Shown in pieces: positions 43,850 through 54,925 of a stretch of 64,000 bases of DNA. The translations under genes and the position numbers were made by a program. The DNA is from Selaginella moellendorffii. Its lineage: Eukaryota; Streptophyta; Lycopodiopsida; Selaginellales; Selaginellaceae. The notes under the pieces are model-generated. The model searched no databases and was not told where the DNA came from. It saw only the letters and a list, made by a program, of their open reading frames with translations. The stretch is taken from positions 5,862,304 through 5,926,303 of the forward strand of contig NW_003314262.1 of NCBI RefSeq assembly GCF_000143415.4. Reading direction: 5' to 3'. Each line of letters opens with the position of its first letter. Positions within the stretch are counted from its first letter, which is position 1.

Positions 43850-44770
43850 CTATGGCCATTGCTTAACTAACTGCTTTGTTAATGTATTATATAAAGATAG
43901 TTTACCAATATTTTCAATTATAAGTGCACTTTGTGTAGAACTTTTAGTATTAGTATTTGAGGCCCATATTGGAATTTCTAAACTATTATATATAATCAGA
44001 TTTTGATTAGTATTGAGAACTACATAGCATTTAAATCCTTTATTTGATGTTTTTGATTCCCAAATTATTTTTGTCAAATAAACAAATATTAAATTACAAT
44101 TTTTAGTTATTGTTAATTTATAATTTCCATTTGAAGAAACAATGGAGTTTGCTGAGAGAAGATAAGATCCTAAATAGTTTTTATTTCCACTTACTAAAGA
44201 TGATCTATAAATCCAACAATCATGTTCATCCATATTTATCTAACAATGTCACAAAATATTTCAAATGACATTAGAAATATACTTAATTACCTTTATATTT
44301 TTTATTGTGAGATTTTGTTTATCATTTATTCTGTTCCCATGTACTATATATTCTAATTCTATAAATTCGTGAACAGCTCGAATATGACCATATAGTCCAG
44401 CTAAAGCTTGATCTACAACTGCTTGAGCAAGAGTTGTAAGTAATATTTTAAGGTATTCGCCTCTAACTTGCATATTAGATCCCATAGGTATGCAAAATTT
44501 AGCATTAGAAATATCATAAGAATATCCATGTATTGATATTTTCATAGAGATTTGAGAAACTTTAACTCCTTCAAAGTTTTGTATGGGAAAAGTTCCTACC
44601 CTATAATTTGTATTATTATGAAGACTATGGAGAAAGAAAACAAGATTTTTAAATATTACATATGCATCTTGATCAGAAAGTGTATCAGTAAATGATCTAA
44701 GTGTGAAAGTTAATGTTTTTACAACAATTATAATTAAAAATAAAGAGGTAAGAAAAATATATAAATTCAT
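43850..44770 (-). CDS. Secreted bulb-type (B-lectin) domain protein with unknown N-terminal half
   Basis: Two exons (44291-44770 and 43850-44239) join in phase 0 across a 51-bp intron (GTAATT...GTTAG), giving 289 residues. A hydrophobic signal-like N-terminus (MNLYIFLTSLFLIIIVV) is followed by about 140 residues I do not recognise (FKNLVFFLHSLHNN, LAQAVVDQALAGLYGHIRAV). The C-terminal half has B-lectin repeats: SANSIVSSNGNYKLTITKN, CNLIFVYLTKIIWES, LNTNQNLIIYNSLEIPIWAS. The sugar-binding QxDxNxVxY signature is only partly kept (KNCNLIFVY, NTNQNLIIY), so mannose binding may be weak or lost. It is strikingly AT-rich compared with the GC-rich genes nearby. The lectin call is good; the first half is unassigned. 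Confidence 0.7.
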
Positions 44771-44928
44771 CCTTCTGTATATATAAAATGAGTTAAGTAA
44801 TATTCAGATTCAACTATTTATTTTAAAATAATTTTTAAAAAGTTGAGAAAAAAACAAAGTTTTTAAAGATAATACTTTTCTCTTTTACATTTTTCTATAT
44901 TTCTTTTTCTCTTTTCCTAGCTGACGCC

Positions 44929-44937
44929 TATATATAA
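44929..44937 (-). promoter_or_regulatory. TATA-like box of the lectin-domain gene
   Basis: TATATATAG on the minus strand, about 160 bp upstream of the ATG at 44770. Confidence 0.35.
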
Positions 44938-45774
44938 AATCTATAAAGTTGAATAGATGATAAATTTGAGGAGCTTTAAATAATGATCTTTGAGTATTGG
45001 CTGGTTATGAACATTATGAAGAAGTTCAATAAATTATAAAATAAAAACAATTCACCATTTTTACAAATCTAAATCAAGTAATAAATAAAACTTCCATGAA
45101 TTGATTTATAAAACAAGTAAGTTTTTATATTTATCCTTAAAAAAATTATAGAGGTGCCAATTTCAACATGCTCAAATACCAACACAGAGAAATTCAAAGA
45201 GAGGGGAACAAGAATTAGAGTCCAACTCCGTGCTATGTCAATCCATAGTCCACAGATGTATACCTCTAAATCTTCATTGGTTATTAATTCCATGTTTTAT
45301 CTATCATCTCCAATGTGAGTGCACTATAATTGTACTGATATAAGGAACTTGTATGGCATGCTATTCATAAAATAGGTGTCCATATGTCCATATCACACCC
45401 CGCTGCCTCACACACACACATATGCAGTTCATGTGGTAAAACCCCATAGGCCTAGATGGTTTTTTACCCATGGCAAGTACAAGATGCCCCAATATATTCC
45501 ACTGGCATGGGAATATGACTGAGAATTCAATGGCCATTCTATGAGTTATCAATTGCCATCCAATGAGATGGGATAGTACATGCCATTGCCTTTGATTTTG
45601 GTCACTTAGTGAAGTCTATTGGCTATAGCAATGGTAGTGATGGTGATTATAGTGGAGTTGGATGTTAAGGTAACTCATTTTCCTCAAGATGATAATGATT
45701 ATCACATTTACCAATGAAGAGTACTTAACTTAACTTAACTTCTAAGTATTTCCGTTAGAGTGGGATGTGGAGCT

Positions 45775-45985
45775 TGATTACCAAATCCAGTGTTGCAGCA
45801 CTAGATCCAGTGACCGCTGCCGCCAGATCCAGTGCTGCCGAGTGCCGCTATGCTATATCCAGTGCCACAACAACTGCTGTGCCAGATCCAACAACAGCTA
45901 CCATGCCAGAACCAGTGCTGCTGTGAGTGCCCTAAATCCAGTGCCACAATTGCCACCACACTAGATCCAATGCCAGAAAACTCTC
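45775..45985. repeat. Degenerate tandem repeat of an ATCCAGTGCC-like unit
   Basis: Ten or so imperfect units around (A/C)(C)AGATCCAGTGC(C/T)(A/G)C are spaced irregularly at about 15-30 bp. An open frame across it gives low-complexity peptide, which I do not regard as coding. Confidence 0.6.
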
Positions 45986-47466
45986 TACTCATGTGATTTA
46001 TCAATTCTCACACTCATATTTTTTTTTTTTTTGCAGTTCAGGATTCAATAAGGGGAGGAGGAGCATCAAGCTGAGGCCTTCTTCAACTTTGAAATGAAAA
46101 GGTGAGCACAAACAACTTCATTGAAGCCCTGTGATGCTTTGCTACTCTCATAAACCCTGCCAATGGATCTAGAGCTTAAACTCTAAGCCTTCACTAAAGG
46201 ACATGAGGATGTTTTCTAGGAGCATCAGGCCATGGCAGTGGACAAAGACGAATACCAGATTTAAGCAGGTCTTAGCCTCCACCCTAGATCATTCTCCAAG
46301 GGGATTCATTAATACGATTAGGTTTCTACCTTGTTTATGTCAGGCTATTACAAATTGATTGAACTAATTCAAAGATCACATCAAATCCCATTATATCCAA
46401 AATAGTGAAATTCATATCCACTTTTTATGTCTTTATTTCAACTCTTGTTTATCAAACCTCATTAGTGTTTTGAATACCTTGAACAAACTTTATAATCCTC
46501 AATTCTTCCAGTTGTTGCATTGTTAGTTTGACTTGCTAAATTATATCTTGTTACAATTATAACAATACACTTCTAAAAGAATATCCCTACCTAAAGAAGT
46601 CTTAATAACCCGATATAAATTCTCTAATTCCCCACTTGTGTCCCAAAGTCAAGCCCCTTAGGAAGGGGTGAAAACTAATGAATCTTATGGTACTCAAATG
46701 AATGGGGCACCATTTTACTTTATTCAGGAGCATTATATTTACTTTCTCTTCCAAAAATAGGAGTTATATTTGAGCATGTTCTTTAGGGGCTTATTCTCAC
46801 CAAAAGCTATTAACCCTCAATTTGAACATTAATACGATTTAGAAACATTATTGGAGAATTCCTTTAAGACTTGGTCCTTAACTTCACTTTCTTTATTATA
46901 CTTTTAAAACCTTCTGCACCTAAGAGATGAGTGTTTTATATGTTCACCCTATGACCTATATTAATATTTAGACTCGTTTTCGAACTCAATCTTGTCTAAC
47001 CCAAACTTTTTATTGTTTCAATTGTGATTTTGGAATCATTTAGCTTATGATATTTGAAGGAGTTTGTTCCTTACAGCCATCAATCTTGTAGTTCATTATA
47101 AAAATTGGCTTCAATAAGATCAATTGGCTTCAATAAGAATGATCATATCATGGATGGTAGTTCAATAAATAGCATAATATGTTTCCTTTGCACCACTTTA
47201 TTCAGATGGCAATGATGTGACACCCATGCAAATTAATGTTTTTAGTCATCCACCACCTCACATCTATGAAATAATAATATTGCATCAACAACCATCTATA
47301 TATTTATTATGGTGATCTAGACCATAGTGTTGCTAATTGCCTAAAGGTGTCCATGATAAATGCAGCCCCTAACCTATTCTATAGGGAAACAAAGACTAGC
47401 ACATTTAGGGTTGTTTCATCCCTTTATTGTTCTTTAAGCTTGTATTGCATATTTCCATTTTATTGC

Positions 47467-47471
47467 CTTAG
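47467..47471. repeat. Left target-site duplication (CTTAG)
   Basis: CTTAG directly before the left LTR; partner TTTAG directly after the right LTR, one mismatch. Confidence 0.6.
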
Positions 47472-49037
47472 TGTGAGACACAAATCCTTAAGCCCCAAAG
47501 TGGAGCCGAAAAGGTGCCATGTGGTAGTGGCCAAAGCGAAAGCCAAACAAGTGTAACACATTTGGACTAAAAGCTCCAACTTGAAGAGTCAAGAGCGAAA
47601 ATGGAACTCTTGACGGAGTGCTCAAGGAACGAGCATGAAGCGAGCAATTAGAGAGTCTCTAAAAAAGGGACACAAAAGGACCAACACATGACACATGGTG
47701 GAGTCCGAGATGGACCCGAGATGGAATCTGAGATGGAGTCCAAGAGGGAGTCCGAGATGGACCCGAAATGGACCCGAGATGGAGTCCGAGATGGAGTCCG
47801 AAATGGACCCGAAATGAACTGAGATGGTCTGAGATGGACCCAGATGGAGTCCGAGATGGACCTGAGATGGAGTCCAAGATGGAGTTCGAGGTCAAGACCG
47901 AGACCAAGACTGAGATTGAGACTGAGACCGAAAATGAGATTGGGACTGGGACTAAGACTGAGACCAAGGCCGAGGCTGAGACCGAGGCCGAGTCCGAGTC
48001 CAAGTCCGAGTCCGAGTCTGAGTTCGAGTCTGAGTTCGAGTTCGAGGGTGAAAGCCCAAAGCGTTTGTCTCCCAGACCCTAGGGGGTTTGGTGAGCTCCA
48101 AAAGTATAGTGGAGAACTCCAGTAGAGCTAGTTTGGCCAGAAAATGCCAGTTTGGCCCAGGAAGGTTGTACCCAAGTGTTGGGTGATGGGATAACCACTG
48201 GGAAGTCCAAGGTTAGAGTGAATACGGATTGACAAGCGGGGTAGCTTAATGAAGTGTTAAAGAGTCGGCTTTAGTTGCCCCGAGAGATCGAATGGTCGAT
48301 ACTCCCAATCCAAGCATGGGTGGCACTACCTACTTGGATACCTGGCGTGGATTAACGAAATCTTGCTCTAAGCCCATGGCTAGAGCACCTAAAGGTAGAA
48401 GGTGGGGAGAGTACCCATGAAGCTCACTTAAGGCTATGATGTTCCGAAATGTTGTTCTAAAATCCCAGATTGTGGAAAGAAATAGGAGTAATCTTCTAAA
48501 ATAGTGATTAAGGATGTGGTCACATGGTGAGGAAGTCCTAGAGAACAAGGAGACTTAGTGGTTAGGCCTGTGGGCCTTGATCCAGTGGCAGTGTTGGCGA
48601 ATACGGCCATGGATAGAAAAGGATTTGGTGGGGACTGAAAAAGGGATGTTGGGGAAGGTTATTCCTCATGTCTACAGGCATCCTAAAGATGGTAAAGAGT
48701 GGATTTGAGATGACCACTCATGGATGGATGGCCTAGTCTATGAAAGACGATACTATGATGCAAGTCGTGTTGGACCACTAGTGTGGCAAAGGTAAATGGA
48801 CATGGCTTTAATATAATAGGCTAATATGTTGGTGGTACCTTTGGGTGTCAGTCATGAGATTGGACATGTGGAGCACTTGGACCAAATGTAAAGGTTGAGT
48901 GGCATGGATGCCACTCTTGGGGGTTAGCAAGCCCTAAATCCTGAATTGGACTTATGGAGGTTGTGAATGAGACTTTTTCAAATGGTTGGAGGTGTGGTTG
49001 AGTGATTAAAGTAGAATAGAAAAATTAATCACTTACA
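47472..49037 (+). repeat. Left LTR
   Basis: 1566 bp. Begins TGTGAGACACAAATCC and ends AATCACTTACA. It aligns along its length with the right LTR, including the shared GGGATAACCA and GGTCACATGGTGAGGAAGTC stretches. It carries a minisatellite at about 47698-48055. Confidence 0.88.
47698..48055. repeat. Minisatellite within the left LTR
   Basis: First part: imperfect units GAGATGGAGTCC / GAGATGGACCC (11-12 bp). Second part (from about 47890): 6-bp units GAGACC/GAGACT/GAGTCC. The right LTR has the same two-part array but longer. Confidence 0.85.
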
Positions 49038-49040
49038 ATT

Positions 49041-49052
49041 TGGTATTAGAGC
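49041..49052 (+). other. Primer-binding site (initiator tRNA-Met)
   Basis: TGGTATTAGAGC begins 3 bp inside the left LTR. It matches the complement of the plant initiator tRNA-Met 3' end (TGGTATCAGAGC) with one change. Confidence 0.85.
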
Positions 49053-51236
49053 TATTCCTTAGTTTGACTTTTATTGGTGCTCAAGTATATCACCACTTGT
49101 GTTGGCATCAGAAGGTTTTAGGAATGGGCCTATTCTTAAGGAGTAGCAAGTCAGGAGGACATGGCTCTCCACTACAGTTCATGTATGAACTTATAAGTAA
49201 GGTGGTGGATAGAAAAGGGTCAATAAAGGAACGACTTTGGGACCTTGGGAACAATATAAGGTTTTCATTAGGATGTGATCCAGATGAGCATTTGACTTAG
49301 CAAACTAGCTAATGTAGTTGTGGTAAATAATTATAGTTGGGATCACAGGGAAGGTAGAGACTCCAAAACAATAAAAGAATTACAAGATTACCCTCATATA
49401 GTTAAGGCTGGTGCTCATGAATTTGAGACCAAAATTAATGATTGTGAGAGGTCAAATACAAATGAGGACACAAGTCCTTGAAATGGTAGCTGGGGCTACC
49501 TTTTATAAATGTTGGAACAAACACAAGGAGTTGGGGGTATACTTAGAGGATGAGTTGGTATTATTATCATATGGACAGATAGTCCTAAGGGGCAAATGCA
49601 GCCCACAAGGAATGGGGAATAATCAAGTGTTAGAGCAACACTTGCAAAGATGGCCATTGTGAGTAGAATATGAATACACAAAGTTGTATTCTAGTGAGCT
49701 AGCACCTCAACACTAGGATCTCATAGGTCATCGGATTAATAAAGTCCAAAAAGCTGGATGACTCAAGTAGAGTCTAGGAATGCTCTTAAAGGATTGGTAG
49801 AAGCATTTGGACTAAGGTGTGTTATGCCCCATAAAGGATGGGGAGGATTATATAATATAAATATGAGAACAATGGGTATCTTATTGATGGTAGAATATGC
49901 CATACTAAAGTCATGGGAAAGGCATTTCCCAAAAAAGAAAACAACTTTGACACAAAGTTATGCATAAACTCTATAGTGCAGTATTAACGGATAGTTGGTA
50001 TAAGAAACAAGTATATTGGTCTTGGAAAGGACATAAGAAGTGTCATAAAAGTAGGCTCGTGGAGCTGATGGTGTGGAGACACCGAATATGCCAAGGCATG
50101 ATGCCTTGAGGTTAAGTTGGCAAGTTCATGAGAACCCCTTCCCAAAGGAACGCTAATGGAAATGGGAATGGCATAGCCTTGAAAGGCATGTGGTTAGAGT
50201 GTGGTGACCCAAATAATGATGGAGTTGTGGAAGCACTAACAATGAGTTGTAAGACTTGACCACTATAATGCAACTAAGCAAAAAGTGCAAAATAATTGGT
50301 TAAAGTGGTGGAAAGTAACTACCTAAGACTTTTTATTGGGATAAGGAAGTTGGATATACCCTTATAGAGGATAAATTATTTATGTTGCGATATAGTAAGT
50401 CAATATCATAAAAGGAATACTCATTGAAAGAGGCCATCATTGGAACACCCAAACACTCTAAAACACCAAAAAGTGGTATTTGGTGTCATGAGGGCATTAG
50501 ATAATGCCCGAGGGACTAAGTCTTTAACAAATGATGGGTCAACAAGTTAAAGATCTGGAAGACTTAGTACCTATTGGCAAACCTGTTAAGGTGACAAAGG
50601 TTAAATCACTAGGTGATCTCACGGCTAAACAAGAATGAAATCCTTGTGAGGCTAAGGAATAAAGTTCCTAATTCAAAGTGTTGGTTTTAACTATTGGTAA
50701 TGGTGTGGCTTGGTCAAAGCAACCAAGTGGGAAGGTCACGTAAAGGGAAATCAGTTGTGCCGATATGATGATATAGTGAGTCCAAGAAAGTAGTCTCTAG
50801 GAAAGACCCATGGGAAGGTTGTAAAGTGGGGCTATGGATGGAGCCCGTAGCAGAAAATGCTAAAAAGACCTATTAAGAATGAGCACTCTTTAGATTTGGT
50901 AAAATAGAGCATTTGCCATAGAACCAAAAGAATACCTCAAGAATGGAGATAGTGATCCTATGTTGTTTGGTGCAATAATCAATGGATAGGAACAAAAAGC
51001 TAGTGGCTAAGTGTGGGCTATGGAATTCATTAAAAGAAATTCAAATAACAAAGTTAGGCAAGGAACACTAATGTTCTAGAGACTATGCTCCTTAGAGGAT
51101 GGACAAAGCATGGTGAGCCTTCGGTGTCAAACCATTCACGAATATTAGCTGGGTGCTAAGGATGGAAATGGTAATACATGTTGGTGTTACTTTATAAAAG
51201 GGTTTACTATTCGATGAGGACATCACATTTCATTTA

Positions 51237-51248
51237 TGGGTGGTGGAG
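51237..51248 (+). other. Polypurine tract
   Basis: TGGGTGGTGGAG immediately before the right LTR, the expected place for plus-strand priming. It is interrupted by T and so is a weak tract. Confidence 0.55.
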
Positions 51249-51249
51249 T

Positions 51250-52967
51250 TGTGAGGCACAAATCCCTAAGCCCCAAAGTGGAGTTGAAAGGGTGCCATGT
51301 GGTAGTGGCTGAAGCGAAAGCCAAATGAGCGTAACACATTTGGACTAAAAGCTCCAACTTGAAGAGTCAAGAGCGAGAATGGAACTTCTGACGGAGTGCT
51401 CAAGGAACGAGCATGAAGTGAGCAATAAGAGAGTCTCTAAAAAAGGGACACAAGAGGACCAACATATGACATGTGGTGGAGTCCGAGATAGACCCAAGGG
51501 ACCCAAGATAGAGTCCGAGATGAAGTCTGAGATGGAGTCCAAGATGAACCAAAGATGGACCCGAGATGGAGTTTGAGATGGAGTCCAAAATGGACCTGAG
51601 ATGGACCTAAAATGGAGTTTGAGATGGAGTCCAAAATGGACCTGAGATGGACCTAAGATGGAGTCCGAGATGGAGTCTGAAATGGAGTCCGAGATAGACC
51701 GAGATGGAATCCGAGATGGAGTCTGAGATGGACCCGAGATGGAGTCCAAGATGGACCAAGATGGAGTTCAAGATGGACCTGAGATAGAGTCCGAGATGGA
51801 CCGAGATGGAGTCCAAGATGGACCCGAGATGGAGTCCGAGATGGACTGAGATGGAGTTCGAGATGGAGTCCAAGATGGACCTGAGATGGAGTCCGAGGTC
51901 AAGACTGAGATTGAGACTGAGACCGAAACCGGGACTGAAACTGAGACCGAGACTGAGGCCGAGGCCGAGACCGAGCCCGATTCTAAGTCTGAGTCCGAGT
52001 CCGAGTCCGAGTTCAAGTCTGAGTTCGAGTCCGAGGGTGAAAGCCCAAAGCGTTCATCTCCCAAACCCTAGGGAGTTTGGTGAACTTCAAAAGTATAGTA
52101 GAGGGAGGACTTCAATAGAGCCAGTTTGGCCAGAAAAGGCCAATTTGGCCAAAAAAAGGCTAATTTGGCTCGGAAAGGTTGTATCCGGGTGTTGGGTGAT
52201 GGGATAACCATTGGGAAGTCCAAGGTTAAAGTGAATATAGACTAACAAGCAAGTGAAGTATTCAAGAGTCGGCTCTAGCTCCCCCGGGAGATTAAATGGT
52301 TAATACTCCCAATCCAAACATGGGTGGCATTATCTACTTGGATACCTGGCGTGGGTCAACAGAACCTCTCTCTAAGCTTATGGCTCCCAAAGTCCCAGAC
52401 TATGAAAAAGAAAAGGAGTAGTCCTCTAGAGTAGTGACTAAGGATGTGGTCACATGGTGAGGAAGTCCTAGAGAACAAGGGGACTTAGTGGTCGGGCCTG
52501 TAAACCTTGATCTAGTGGCAGTGTTGGCAAACACAGCCATAGATAGAAAGGGATTTGGTGGGGACTGAAAAAGGGATATTAGGGAAGGTTGTTCCCCATG
52601 TCTATAGGCATTCTAAGGATGCTAAGGAGTGGATTTGGGATGACCACTCATTGACGGATGACTCAGTCTGTGAAAGATGGGATTGTGATGCAAGTCATGT
52701 TGGACCACCAATATGGCAAAGGTAAATAAACATGGCCTTAATGTAATGAGCCAATAAGTCGGTGGTACCTTTGGGTGTCAGTCATGAAATTGGACATGTG
52801 GAGCATTTGGACCAAATGCAAAGGTTGAGTGGCATAGATGTCACTTTCGGGGGCTAACAAACCCCAAGTCTTGAATTGGACTTATAGAGGTTGTGAATGG
52901 GACTCCTTCAAGTGGTCGAAGGTATGGTTGAGTGACTAAAGTAAAATGGAAAAATTAGTCACTTACA
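51250..52967 (+). repeat. Right LTR
   Basis: 1718 bp. Begins TGTGAGGCACAAATCC and ends AGTCACTTACA. It is longer than the left LTR mainly through extra minisatellite units, and partly offset by a loss near 52385 relative to 48380-48450. Confidence 0.88.
51476..52045. repeat. Expanded minisatellite within the right LTR
   Basis: The same GAGATGGAGTCC/GAGATGGACC units followed by GAGACC/GAGTCC hexamers as in the left LTR, about 200 bp longer. Confidence 0.85.
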
Positions 52968-52972
52968 TTTAG

Positions 52973-54444
52973 AGGACAGTGGAACTCATGTAAATTTCAT
53001 AAATTGGGAATTTGCTTTAGATCTTGGCATAAAATTATGACCTCTTCCACATTATTATCATGCCAATATCTATTAATGGTCATCAACTTGCATTAGGGGC
53101 AATCATACATGATATAAAACTCATTGATGTCAATATTCTTCAAATTATCACCATTTGAAAGGTATATATCATATTGGTTTAATATCCATATGTCATAAGG
53201 GTACAAAGTTTCATTGGTGCTTCATCATATAAACTCACAGGATTATCAAATGCTAATTCATTTTCCCAATTTTAGTTTGTTTAAAGGGCTCTTTGCTTAA
53301 TAGAAAGGACCATATCATATATTTTGGTAAGTTAAACTGCAAATTTATAAAGTTTGGCACAATATTCAATATATATTATTCCTTCAAAAATTATACATGT
53401 GCAATAGATGAATTGCACTCAATTGCACTGCCTATCATTCCACCAATGCCTCTTCTTAATGTTCTTTTAGATCTTAACCCATTAACAAAAACACTTTAAT
53501 TGCCTTCCATCCTTCTAAGAGGAGGTTTAAATGTATAGATATAATATTGTATACTATTATTAGTGTAGTGGGATTTTGATTGCATCAAATTTGTTTTAAT
53601 TTAGACCACTCACTCTTGTATATAAGTTAAGGCTATATATATTTTATATTTTATACACTCATATAATCAATTATTATTAAATATTACCAAAATAATATTA
53701 TTCTAATATTTAAAATTCATTTAAGGTAATTTATAATTTTTATTTTATTTTTTAATTTCATAATTTTTAAAATATCTTATGTGACAGCTAAATTGGAGTT
53801 TTAACAATTAAATAATCACATTTTAGTATCCAGAAAATACAAGCTTATTAAATACATGAGTCTGATACTTAACCATCTTTTAAATAACTACCATTTAATA
53901 TTTTAAATACTATTTTTAATAACTTAACTTATCTGCATTTAGTGGATAAATATAAATAATATCAATATTAGTAAGTATTTATTAGTGTTTGTGTTTACTA
54001 TTTTACTAAAATTATTTCAAAAGAATCTTGAGTCTTAACAAAAATAAAAAGCTTTAGAAAAGTTTAATACGACCAACTAAATAATCAAATGTTTTGAAAT
54101 ATAGTTTTTCTTGTAAAAAAATAGCTTTAGTAACAAACTATATCACTAATCAGACCTAACAACCTTTATAGACTGTCTTGAGCGCTTAGAATATTTTTCT
54201 CATACTTATTCTTGTTTGGTTGTAAATATTCTGCATCATAGGTATTTTAAAAATAACAAGAAAATAGTTGATATTTCTGGCTAGAAATAAGTATAACTTC
54301 ACTCCTCTTAAACTAAACCCAAATGTTGCGTAATAATATACTAAATATTAATGTTTTAAATTTATTTATACCTCCAAACTTATATATTGAGCATTCACCC
54401 AACATTTCCTAATACTAGAAAGCGGATTCCCAACGAACTTCTTC
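52973..54444. other. Very AT-rich intergenic DNA
   Basis: No gene recognised. The stretch 53520-54400 is mostly A and T, with no open frame above about 70 codons showing protein-like composition. Possibly old repeat sequence or a matrix-attachment-like region. Confidence 0.5.
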
Positions 54445-54925
54445 TTATGCTTCCAGATGGGTGCTAACAGTATTATTCATCCTCAAACTAGCCTTAGTAG
54501 CCGTGGAGCGATCCTGCCCGTCCGCCAGCATATTCAGGATGCAGGGATTGAAGAGGTACGCCTTGGCAAAGCATTTGTCTTCCTTATGGTTAAAAGAGCA
54601 AGGTGCCATTCGATTTAAAATATAGCATTGACTGTCTCTTAACAGAGCCTTTCTGGTAATCTCTTCCACAGCTGCTATTGCATTTCCAGCAGCTCAAATG
54701 ATGCTCTTAGTGATAGCTATGCCAGACCTGGAATGAAAGTTCGTGACAGGAATTCACTTCATTTCTAATTCGCTCCAGCTTAATCAATGTTTGATTGACC
54801 CATGCATCTTCAGCTTTAAAAAGAGACTTTTTTCCTCTTCCAGGTGTGGGTTTTAAGCCAGGGTTCCCTGATGGGTGGAGCTTAGGAATGCTTGGTGTTG
54901 AGAGGAAAAGAGTAGGCTTTGTCAA
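54445..54925 (-). CDS. Possible gene remnant of unknown family
   Basis: Unrecognised. Two adjacent minus-strand open stretches are protein-like: 54707-54925 (GRGKKSLFKAEDAWVNQTLI, ERIRNEVNSCHELSFQ) and 54445-54669 (AAVEEITRKALLRDSQCYIL, FNPCILNMLADGQDRS). I could not find an in-frame splice joining them. It may be an exon pair of a decayed gene or transposase. Confidence 0.25.

Larger units (their letters stand above)
44941..47471. other. AT-rich intergenic DNA flanking the retrotransposon
   Basis: No confident gene. A minus-strand frame at 45069-45293 (LVPLSLNFSVLVFEHVEIG) is short and unassigned. A poly-T tract (46020-46032) and a short-repeat block at 45775-45985 are the main structures. 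Composition is much more AT-rich than in the gene-dense parts. Confidence 0.5.
49038..51249 (+). other. Internal domain of the retrotransposon, apparently non-coding
   Basis: The longest plus-strand open frames (49040-49300, 49411-49662, 49758-49967) give peptides without gag or pol motifs and are separated by many stops. This is the expected picture for a LARD or a heavily decayed element. Confidence 0.7.
47472..52967 (+). mobile_element. Non-autonomous LTR retrotransposon (LARD-like)
   Basis: Two long direct repeats flank a 2.2-kb interior. Both begin TGTGAG and end ACTTACA (TG...CA). Just inside the left LTR is a primer-binding site complementary to initiator tRNA-Met; just before the right LTR is a purine-rich tract. 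The flanks CTTAG (47467-47471) and TTTAG (52968-52972) form a 5-bp target duplication with one mismatch. The interior has only short open frames and no protease, reverse transcriptase, RNase H or integrase motif that I can see, so the element would depend on enzymes from elsewhere. LTR divergence (many substitutions and a 150-bp length difference) suggests it is not recent. Confidence 0.85.

Noticed and set aside
47698-48125. Glu/Thr/Ser-rich open frames over the LTR minisatellites (also 51345-52207)
   Set aside because: Produced by 6- and 12-bp repeat units that keep all frames open; not genes.
51476-52045. CRISPR-like appearance of regular short repeats
   Set aside because: Units are contiguous without unique spacers, lie in LTRs of a plant retrotransposon, and the genome is eukaryotic.
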